Positions 44,884 through 53,800 of a stretch of 64,000 bases of DNA are shown piece by piece; within the stretch, counting starts at the first letter, position 1, and every line of letters starts with the position of its first letter. A program made the translations under genes and the position numbers. The DNA lies in the NCBI RefSeq assembly GCF_001295845.1, contig NZ_LJIC01000015.1, positions 124,001 to 188,000 on the forward strand, written 5' to 3'. Below the pieces are notes generated by a model. It saw only the letters and a list, made by a program, of their open reading frames with translations, did not search any database and was not told the origin of the DNA. Origin of the DNA: Rhodopseudomonas sp. AAP120 (GTDB lineage: Bacteria; Pseudomonadota; Alphaproteobacteria; Rhizobiales; Xanthobacteraceae).

Positions 44884-45216
44884 AAGTACTCCAGAAAGGA
44901 CGAATTTTGTTCTCTTAAGATGGGCAAGATCGGCGTGTCGGATCCTGGAAGCGCTCGGCTCCCTGTTGAATGCGCGATTATCCTGAATTCACCGAGCCGC
45001 TCCCCAGCGATCCGTAGATCGTGGCCGTCAGACCAGATTCGGCGATTCACACGACCGCTCCCGGCGCGGTTAGAGGGCGACCGGTTGCCTTAATCCGCTA
45101 GGCGTGTAACTGCATGGCCTCGACGACCCCAGACACAGCCGCTCGCATGGCGCCTGATATTCTAACGTGGACGCTGCCCAATCAAAGGCGCAACCCAGCG
45201 AGAAGACGCCAAGTGG
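44884..45216. other. Intergenic stretch upstream of czcD
   Basis: No gene with natural composition is seen. The stretch should contain the czcD promoter, but no clear -35/-10 pair or operator stands out. Confidence 0.35.
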
Positions 45217-45645
45217 TCAGACGGTAGACTTGGGAGGCGGAGGATCAATCCCTCGTGCCGGGCAGGTCAGAGGGATCGCAACCAAGGCAAACGCATCATC
45301 CTTGATCGCGACTGGGGCCGAGGTAGCGACCAATGTTGCTGGGACAGCCTGAGAAAAACACCCATGGCAATGTCCGACCGCCATCCCTAGATCAGGGAAG
45401 CCAATCTTATCGGACGGGACAGACTGGTAGGCGACTTTGGAAGAAGCATCGAATGCACCAAAATCGCGGTCGTGAAAAGAGTGAAGGAAAGACGAGAACA
45501 TGTATGCCGCCAGGACGACAATCGTGGCGACTCCGCGTAGCGAAAGCGGACGACGGCTGCAGCCCGGGATCGTATGGTAAGGTGTCAAGCGGCGTCTCTC
45601 GATCTGCCTCCACCCTAGCACGACACCTATTATGCAGTCGACCAC
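45217..45645 (-). CDS. Small membrane protein with CHGCF motif and PPPPK tail (copy 4)
   Basis: The frame of 142 residues has the membrane helix GVATIVVLAAYMFSSFLHSF, a His/Asp ectodomain start (HDRDFGAFDASSK), GMAVGHCHGCFSQAVPATLV and the ending ARGIDPPPPKSTV. It is the closest relative of the czc-linked copy at 31989 (both HCHGCFS and RGIDPPPPKS). The start is uncertain; a TTG about 40 codons inside the frame follows GGAGG. It stands alone about 330 bp from czcD. Function unknown. Confidence 0.6.
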   Translation of the reverse strand: MVDCIIGVVLGWRQIERRRLTPYHTIPGCSRRPLSLRGVATIVVLAAYMFSSFLHSFHDRDFGAFDASSKVAYQSVPSDKIGFPDLGMAVGHCHGCFSQAVPATLVATSAPVAIKDDAFALVAIPLTCPARGIDPPPPKSTV

Positions 45646-46565
<920 letters not shown>

Positions 46566-46576
46566 TGCGATGGGGT

Positions 46577-47113
46577 CTAGCTGCCCGCATGTCTCCGGGT
46601 CAGGTCGGCAACGGCTCTTCCAAGAGCCAGCCCCAAACGCTCCGCCAGAGGCGGCCCGGATCGTCCTTCGACATCGCCGGTCATTACTTTGTCGAAATAG
46701 CGCCTTCGATTGGCAGAACCGTCGATGAGCGACCAGGTCTGCCCGATGCCGGCAAGCAGGTACGGAATTCCCAGGCCGAGAACGGGAGTGAACACGATGC
46801 CCCTAAGCATGTTCGTAACCGCGAGTATAGTTCGTAGGTTTGTGGTGTCGATCACGTCACGATCGCTCGTCGATGCGCCCCACAACTGGGAGAGGATACG
46901 GCGGCCGACCACAAACACCTCGTCGAAGAAGAAGGTCCCTTCAAGACCCAATTCGATGACAGCTTGCACGTCGACGCTGACCGCGACTTTCTTGACCAAG
47001 GTTCGCCGGCCGGCAGCATCGACCACTTCGATGTAGGCGTAGACGATGAGATCGTTGTCGACCTCGCACTGGCCGAATTGCGAGATGGTGCCCTTGACTG
47101 CGTACAGTCCCAT
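46577..47113 (-). CDS. Hypothetical protein, possibly truncated at the 3' end
   Basis: GGAGGGTCAAAC precedes the ATG. The 178 residues read MGLYAVKGTISQFGQCEVDN, then IVYAYIEVVDAAGRRTLVKK (a beta-rich domain). A membrane-like segment, LRGIVFTPVLGLGIPYLLAG, and a charged C-terminus follow. The end (DLTRRHAGS) lies at the edge of the IS21 remnant, so the natural C-terminus may be missing. The family is unknown; resembles a small stress-type membrane protein. Confidence 0.55.
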   Translation of the reverse strand: MGLYAVKGTISQFGQCEVDNDLIVYAYIEVVDAAGRRTLVKKVAVSVDVQAVIELGLEGTFFFDEVFVVGRRILSQLWGASTSDRDVIDTTNLRTILAVTNMLRGIVFTPVLGLGIPYLLAGIGQTWSLIDGSANRRRYFDKVMTGDVEGRSGPPLAERLGLALGRAVADLTRRHAGS

Positions 47114-47259
47114 GTTTGACCCTCCGAGTTGAGCGAGAAAGCGTACCGAGCCAGCCGTAAAATATCTGATAAATCACATGGCCAGTTTTGAGGGAAATCT
47201 GGACGGTCCGCGTTATGGCGCAGACCGGATTCGGACGTCGCTTCCCTCAAAGGGAGGGT

Positions 47260-47529
47260 ATGGCCGTCAAGCTACTTGCCACGAACGTTCGCCGTCTTCG
47301 GCTGGCCAGAGGCTGGACGCAGGACCAACTCGCAGCGGCTTTGGAGGTCGAGCAGGGGATCATTTCCCTAATCGAGAACAAACGGTCGAATCCCACCCTC
47401 CTCATGCTGGAGGCGATTGCGGAGGCACTGGGGAGCGATGTAGCCGAGCTGTTCAAGACGGCGACACCGTCGCGATCGCGCGGCCGGACCGGTGGTGGCG
47501 AAAGCGATAGCACCGATCCGCGCAGCTAA
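47260..47529 (+). CDS. XRE-family helix-turn-helix regulator
   Basis: AGGGAGGGT directly precedes the ATG at 47260, which is preferred to earlier starts in the same frame. The 89 residues hold a clear HTH_3 domain: LLATNVRRLRLARGWTQDQL, AAALEVEQGIISLIENKRSN and PTLLMLEAIAEALGSDVAEL. The tail is Ser/Arg/Gly-rich. Such small proteins are repressors of neighbouring genes. It overlaps by four bases, end to end, the truncated kinase on the opposite strand. Target genes are unknown. Confidence 0.85.
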   Translation: MAVKLLATNVRRLRLARGWTQDQLAAALEVEQGIISLIENKRSNPTLLMLEAIAEALGSDVAELFKTATPSRSRGRTGGGESDSTDPRS

Positions 47530-47942
47530 CCCCCGTCGTCGTTCCGCACGAAGGGCAGCGTAAACCTGAACACCGTGCCGCCATCAGCATTTTCGCCGGC
47601 CGATATCCTCCCGCCGTGACTTTCGATGATCTCACGGCAGACTGAAAGTCCGATCCCCATGCCGGCATCCTTCGTGCCGGAAAACGGACTGAAGAGACGA
47701 TCCCGCGCGGAGACCGTCAGACCTGGACCGGTGTCGCTGACGCTCATCTCGATTTCCCCAACCTGGGGAAGGAGCTTCAATGTCAACAGCTTCCTAGGCG
47801 AATTGGCCATCGCCTCGACGGCATTGCGCACAAGGTTCAGCATCACCTGCTGGATCTGAATTTTGTCGACAAGCACCTCGCCACATTCGGCGAAATCCTG
47901 ATCTATGCTCACCCCGCTGTGTTTGGCCGCCACGCCCGCCAA
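47526..47942 (-). pseudogene. C-terminal fragment of a FixL-type histidine kinase
   Basis: The 138-residue frame is an HATPase_c domain. IQIQQVMLNLVRNAVEAMAN is the N box, VSDTGPGL the G1 box and FSGTKDAGMGIGLSVCREII the F/G2 boxes; it ends GGTVFRFTLPF. It resembles FixL and related PAS kinases of rhizobia. The PAS and His-phosphorylation domains are missing: upstream of 47942 the match stops abruptly. It is therefore a truncated gene left after a rearrangement, and probably not functional. Confidence 0.75.
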
Positions 47943-48348
47943 GTAAGCAGCGTCCGACTGTGAGAGTCTTTTAGGTCTGCCTCAGTGACGTTCAAAGCCA
48001 AATCCGGGCACATTAGCTACGCCTCAGCCGACGAACGGGTAATTGAACACCATAGTTCGGTGCCGAGACTGGTGTGGAACCGCGAATGAATGTCCCCTGA
48101 TAAATTATTCCCTTAGCGATAGTGAAAAAGACCCCGCCGTTGCTGGCGGGGTTTTTCGTGAACACCGATGACGGACCTCGGCGGCAGCATGTTTTCCGTA
48201 CCCCTCTTCGGCGTCTGGGTGGCGCAACGGCTACGGCCTGATCTCGCAAGTCTCCGTGAACTTCACGAGGTACGTGCGCGGGATCGTGTCCCCTGACGTG
48301 GTGTAGCTGGCGGCGGGTCACCGCGATGGCCGGGTGGGTCCGGGCCGG
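47943..48348. other. Junction region with a strong terminator
   Basis: No gene is seen. The region joins the truncated kinase to the IS256 remnant and contains the hairpin at 48122-48156. Confidence 0.4.
48122..48156. terminator. Rho-independent terminator, active on both strands by appearance
   Basis: ACCCCGCC (48131-48138), loop GTTGCT, GGCGGGGT (48145-48152), followed by TTTTT on the plus strand and preceded by GAAAAAG, which gives a T-run on the minus strand. This is a textbook bidirectional terminator. No intact gene remains on either side to explain it. Confidence 0.8.
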
Positions 48349-49040
48349 TCAGCTGGCAAAGGCCGGGAGGCTGACGGCGGGATCATCGCCGATCGGGGCG
48401 ATGGTTTCCAGCGTCATGTAGCGGGCGCGCTGCACCGCATTCGTCGTTTTGTTCGAGCAGGATCGCGCCGACCAGGCGGATGATGGCGTCCTCGTTGGGA
48501 AAGATGCCGACCACCTCGGTGCGCCGCTTGATCTCGCCGTTGAGGCGCTAGATCGGGTTGGTGGAAAGCAGCTTGGTGCGATGCGCCGGCGGGAAGCTCA
48601 TATAGGCCAGCACGTCGGTCTCGGCGTCGTCGAGGAACGCCGCGAGCTTCGGCAGTTTTGGGCGCAGTTGATCGGCGACGCGACGCCATTGCGCCCGCGC
48701 GGCCTCGGCATCGTCCTGCGCAAACCCGGTGGCGATGAACGCGGAGACGACGCGGCGTCCGCTCTTGCCGGCGTGCGCAAGGACGTCACGCATGAAGTGG
48801 ACGCGGCAGCGCTGCCGGGTGGCGATGAAGACCTTGCTGGCCGCGGCCTTGAGGCCTTCATGGGCGTCGGTAATAACCAGCTTGACGCCGCGCCGGCCGC
48901 GGCGGACGAGCTTGCGCAGGAACGCGGTCCAGAACGTCTCGGCTTCCGAGGGGCCGATGTCTAGCCCGAGAATTTCACGGCGCCCGTCGCTGTTGACGCC
49001 GACGGCCACGATCACCGCGACCGAAACGATGCGGCCGGCC
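48349..49040 (-). pseudogene. IS256-family transposase, C-terminal two thirds with a nonsense codon
   Basis: The minus strand reads VGVNSDGRREILGLDIGPSE, LVRRGRRGVKLVITDAHEGL (with the catalytic Asp) and RCRVHFMRDVLAHA. It continues PPAHRTKLLSTNPI, a stop, then [20 protein letters not shown] and [16 protein letters not shown]. This is the mutator/IS256 core from the second Asp to the catalytic Glu region, where STNPIERLN is expected: the Glu codon has become TAG. The first third of the gene is missing. The insertion cuts into the end of the defence-like operon at its right side. Confidence 0.85.
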
Positions 49041-49069
49041 TGACGGGAGCGCGCTCGCGAGCGGCTCCG

Positions 49070-49346
49070 CTACCGTCCAGCTACGCCACGAAAATTGACA
49101 CGATCGCGCGCGGCTAATATCGCGGCGTCCGACACGACCATCTCAAGAGACGCCTCTGTCCGGATCGACGAAGCGAAGGACTCGGCAAGGAGCATCGGTG
49201 GGTCGAAAGTCAGCGGCATCCTCGACGTGCGCGCAAAATCTTCCCAATTTCGCAGTTCGGCGAATGTGGCGGAAGATTGGCACAATTCGGAGACCCGGCG
49301 CACCGTCTAAGCGCACCGATGCCGTAACGATTAGGCGAATTGTCAC
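49070..49346 (-). other. Possible truncated third gene of the NERD-helicase operon
   Basis: A GTG at 49346 overlaps the stop of the 492-residue gene as GTGA and opens a 67-codon frame (MTIRLIVTASVRLDGAPGLR). A neighbouring frame (49303-49070) gives a more natural chain, LRNWEDFARTSRMPLTFDPP and MLLAESFASSIRTEASLEMV. A frame change could join them. The IS256 remnant begins right after. A lost third operon gene is possible, but the evidence is thin. Confidence 0.25.
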
Positions 49347-50821
49347 GCTACGCCGATATCAAGCGACATGTCGATAGCGTGGAGCGCGCGATGGGAATCC
49401 TCATCTGATCTCGTCCACAGCAAACCACTCGTACCGTCGGCTGCGGCTGCCAGCTCCGCAATCATTTTCTTGTACGATACCACGATATCTATGTCGGCGG
49501 TAATGTACCCGAACGGAAACGGGTAGTCCGAACCTACATCTGGAGAATGAATTATGACGGCGACCCAACTTCCTGGTTTAAAGAGAACTTCAAGAGAAAG
49601 AGGAAGTTGCTGCGCTGGTACGGCCAGGCAGCGGTCGAACAATGGCTGTAAGGCTCCCGATTGACCATAACGCTTGATCCATCGCCTGTTATCGCTTTCC
49701 CCGCTTGACCTCGCGAGAAGAACTGTCCCGTCGTTTGTCTGGTTCGTTTTGGACAAATCCCGTGCCAAACCCACGAAGGATGGACTGCGTCCCCAAGAAT
49801 TAGTCCCGGGGGGGAGCCAGAACACAGGCGTGCGGACAGTATTGGCCGAGGTATCGCCAGCAGACTTTGTCCAGTCCAAAACACCAGCCCGAACGTTCTC
49901 CGAAGCCACAGAGCCAACCAAACGCAAACCTGGTGCGCCTGCTCCACTTAACGCCCGGTTCGCTGGCTGCACCGCATCACAAATCCATTGTCGTCTATCG
50001 AGCGAAGACCTGGCACCTCCTCGGCGGAGGACGCCACCATCCATTTCATCGATTAAATCAAAGGCCAACTGGTGGTCTGGTGGCGCCACAACCGACTTCA
50101 TTTGATCGCTAATCGCTGCGATCAACGGGCCTCTCGATCCCTGTCTGCCCTTGTTTGATAGCTCCGAAAAGTCAGGAAACACGCCCGCTCCTTCCGTCGG
50201 TCTCCAACGAATGGGGATCTGAATGACGGCGGTAGCGGGAGCAACAGGCTGCACATCCTCTATCGAATTGAGGCGGGCTTCTTCATCCAGCCAACGCTTC
50301 CGGGACTGTGTCTGGCGCCACTCCTGAAAGTGGAAGTCGAATGCGTCCGCCGCCGCACTGCTGGCAGTCGCAGCCTTCTCGCGATCCGGCAGCCTGAGTT
50401 CTTCTACCAGTTTTGCCTCGCGCTTGTCGAGCGATGCTTCGTCGATGGGCGTTAGCGCGGCAAGTTCAAACGTCACTGTGGGGGTGATCTGCTCGATCTC
50501 AAACAGATCGAGCTTGTCGGACAACGGCGACAACGACTTCAGTCCACGAGCAGATAGAAATAGCTGACCGCCCCGTTCCTCCACAAGCCCGGTGCCAAGC
50601 ACGTCTTGCAGTAGGACCTTTGACTCCGGGCCCTCGAAATCGAAGAAACCGAGCAGATCGTCTAACCTAATCCCAGGGACGAGATGAACCAAGCGCGTCG
50701 CATATTCCGTTGCGAGCGGGATCGAAGTGCGCCTCATAACGAGCGCCGCGATCCTGAATTTCTGACAACGGACTGCGAAAGCCGCGACATCGATATCAAT
50801 CTGTTCCGCCAAGCCGGTCAT
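49343..50821 (-). CDS. Partner protein of the NERD-kinase-helicase, unrecognised
   Basis: The 492-residue protein begins MTGLAEQIDIDVAAFAVRCQ; its ATG overlaps the stop of the giant gene (ATGA), so the two are co-translated. Residues about 45-100 look like a winged helix (LDDLLGFFDFEGPESKVLLQ, GTGLVEERGGQLFLSARGL). A Glu-rich segment follows (EAKLVEELRLPDREKAATAS). The C-terminal half reads QSGALQPLFDRCLAVPAQQL, SWVAVIIHSPDVGSDYPFPF and GYITADIDIVVSYKKMIAEL. There is no signal peptide. I do not recognise a family. Given its partner, it may be the target-recognition or effector subunit of a two-gene defence system. Confidence 0.75.
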   Translation of the reverse strand: MTGLAEQIDIDVAAFAVRCQKFRIAALVMRRTSIPLATEYATRLVHLVPGIRLDDLLGFFDFEGPESKVLLQDVLGTGLVEERGGQLFLSARGLKSLSPLSDKLDLFEIEQITPTVTFELAALTPIDEASLDKREAKLVEELRLPDREKAATASSAAADAFDFHFQEWRQTQSRKRWLDEEARLNSIEDVQPVAPATAVIQIPIRWRPTEGAGVFPDFSELSNKGRQGSRGPLIAAISDQMKSVVAPPDHQLAFDLIDEMDGGVLRRGGARSSLDRRQWICDAVQPANRALSGAGAPGLRLVGSVASENVRAGVLDWTKSAGDTSANTVRTPVFWLPPGTNSWGRSPSFVGLARDLSKTNQTNDGTVLLARSSGESDNRRWIKRYGQSGALQPLFDRCLAVPAQQLPLSLEVLFKPGSWVAVIIHSPDVGSDYPFPFGYITADIDIVVSYKKMIAELAAAADGTSGLLWTRSDEDSHRALHAIDMSLDIGVA

Positions 50822-53800
50822 TGCAACACACCCGCACTTGGAAGCACTCTCCCGCCTGCTTTGAGGTGCTTAATGACTGGAGCAAGCGCATTTCCATTTC
50901 TTTCGAACATGCCCGTGCTTCCGACGATGATAAGACGCTCCATGGCTCGAGACAGTGCAACATTGATGCGGTTAGCCGCGCGCACGAAACCCATATTCCT
51001 CTCCGGATTACTTCTTACAAGAGACAGGATCACAATTCGATTCTCCTTGCCTTGGTAACTATCGACCGTCCCGACCTTAACCAGCTTCTGGAAGTCAGGT
51101 GACAAATCCGACGTAATCAACATTTCTTCTATCATACCGACCTGAGGAGCATACATGCAGATCACGCCAACGAGCGGCTCCTCTTCCCGAAGATCGACGA
51201 GCGCCTCATCAACGAAACCCTTCGTTCCGGCGATCACTTTCAGAAGTGAAATGACTACGGCAGCTTCCGTCCTATTGACGAAACTGCTTCCGGCCTCTCT
51301 CTCTCGTCTGGAATGTTTCGAGTGACCTGTATCAATCCATACCATTTCGTCGTCGAGCGGCCGCGGCAGATACTCGTAATACTTCGGCGCGCCACCCCGC
51401 TCGGTTTCTAGCTCCTGGCCTGGGTAAAACGTCTCAGCAACAAGCTTTCCGATTTTCGGCGCCATTCGATACTGGCTTGTCAGCGTTCGAGCGACAGCCT
51501 TCCCGTAGGCTGAATGGAAAGCTCGTTCGAAGTCGCTGCGGTTCAGCTCCCTCTTGGAGCGGATATTCAGCCTTTCCCCGAGAGCGGCGATCAGCTCATG
51601 ACCATAAAGGGGCGGCAATTGCTTGTGGTCGCCAACCAGAATTACTCGTCGGCCAGACTGCATTCCAACCGCAAGTTCGCCTGGGGTACAGCGTGCGGCC
51701 TCGTCGATGATCACAAGATCGTACACATTCCGATCGACTTGGATACCGTATCGCCCAATACCCACACATGTGCCGCTGATCAGATTGCGGCTCCTTGCAA
51801 TGAGCTCTTCCAAACTCCGCCCTCGCATTCCAAGCGTTGCTCCCCACTCCAGTGCTAACCCGTGGACGCGCAGGAGTCTGCGCCGTGCATCGACGTCATG
51901 GACGGAATACTGGTCAGCCAACGTATCCCGGATTTCCTCAAGCGCGCTTCTTGGATCCAATTCAGGTGAGACGCCGTGCTCTTCCACAGCGTCTGCCCAC
52001 GCGAGGTTCAGGCCCTCCAGGCGTTCATGCGCCGCCGCAACGGTGTCCTGATCCCGCGACGTCGCAATATCCTGTTCGCAAAACTCGATCTGCTTAAGTA
52101 GCGAGCCGAGTGAATTCTCGATCTCGACAGCAGCGTAAATGTAGTCCCTTTCCAAACCCAACCGACTTAGCGGAGCGAGAACACGCTCCTTCACCGCAGC
52201 TCTAAACAATTCTCGGTATCGATCCTGGATCGCGAAGGCGTGATAATTGTGGAGGATCGGCGAAATCTTCGAGTGCTGCCCCACGCGCAGCATCTCGATG
52301 TTGCCGCCGTGCTTGGCAGCCGTCTGGAGGATTTTCTCGGAGGCCGCGTTAACAGCTTCGTGGGATTGTGAAAGAACCAGCACATTTTTCAGCCGGAGTT
52401 CAGTCAACGCATAGTGCACGAATGCAGCAATGAACGTCGTCTTGCCTGTACCCGGCGGGCCCTGAAGGAGCCCAAGCGGTCCATAACGCCACAAATGTTT
52501 GAACGCGTCGTTTTGCGCTGGATTCAGTCCATAACGCGATAGGATCGCGTCGTCGATTTCGGGCCCGAACGTCTGAGGCGCAAGATCGACAGCCGGATCG
52601 AAAAATCCAATAAGATTAGGGATCTGCGATTTTCGATCCAGAATGCGACCCACTGCCCGAGACCGCCGCTGGAAGCTGACAAGGTCGTCCGGGATCTTTA
52701 ACACTGCCCCTTTATTCAACCCGCGCACGTTACGTACATTCCGGACGACGACCGTGGTCCCCCGCGATCTCTCCGTATCTAGATCGCCGAGCTTATACCC
52801 GTTCCATTGTATACTGATCGACTGGCCATCTCCGGACTCAAATTCCGGCAGGTTATCTTCCGCTATAAGGTGCAGAGTCCTTTCATCGCGGTCATAACTC
52901 GGCTCCTGCGCAAGCGTGAACTCCGGGCTGATTTCATCTTCTGCCAGAATAGTCCCGTTCCAGAAATCCTCGACTGGAAACTTCTGTGTGGCAGGTTTTG
53001 TGGTCGGTGCGGCAGGATCTGGGGCATCGGTGACCTTCGGCGCAGCCTCCGACTTTGCGATTACAGGCTCTGAACCGAGATGGGACGCGACTAATTCGGG
53101 CAGATGGTCGAGTCCGACAAATCTCCTTGATCTGCTTCGCACGATCTTGAGCGACCCCTCAAAGGACAGGAGCCGGTGTCGTTGAGCCCACGCCGCCTGC
53201 CCCATATCGATTCTGTTCGCGATCGCTTTTACCGGCTTGGCATCTTTCGGATCAAAATCGATCGTAACGCGTTGATCGAACCCGAACACTTCGATCGAGT
53301 CAGGCGCCCTCTTCGACTTGACAATGTGGAATACGCCATTGTCTGACAGCATTGCGCCTTCGAACGTTGTGCGGGGAGTCTCGATCTCGATATCGAGTTT
53401 GATCTTGGTTGGTGCCACTCGGCGAAATACGACTGCATCCTTCAGGGCCTTGAGCGTGAGCCACGGTGCGGCCCCTTCGGCGCATTTGCCGGCACCCAAT
53501 CGAAGCAGAGCTTTCGTCTCTGCGTCCGTGCAGGCTTCTGCAAGCTCCAACGCAATTTGACCGACGGCATATCGGTCTCGACTCCTCAAATCATTGTCCT
53601 CGGCGGGACAATAAGCAGGGGTGCTGCGTCCGATGTCATCCGCAGAAAAATCGACTACATCAACTAGTACAGGTCGGGGGATGTCCCCATCGAAGCAGAC
53701 AAGGATATTCTCCGGCGAGATGTCGCCGTGATTCAGTTCAAGCTTATGAAGCTCGTCGACGGCGTCGATCAGCCCGACAACGAAGCGACGCAAGCCTTCA

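Noticed and set aside
49070-49346. A confident third gene of the defence-like operon
   Set aside because: Two frames compete, neither has a recognisable motif, and the IS256 remnant cuts the region; kept only as a low-confidence note.
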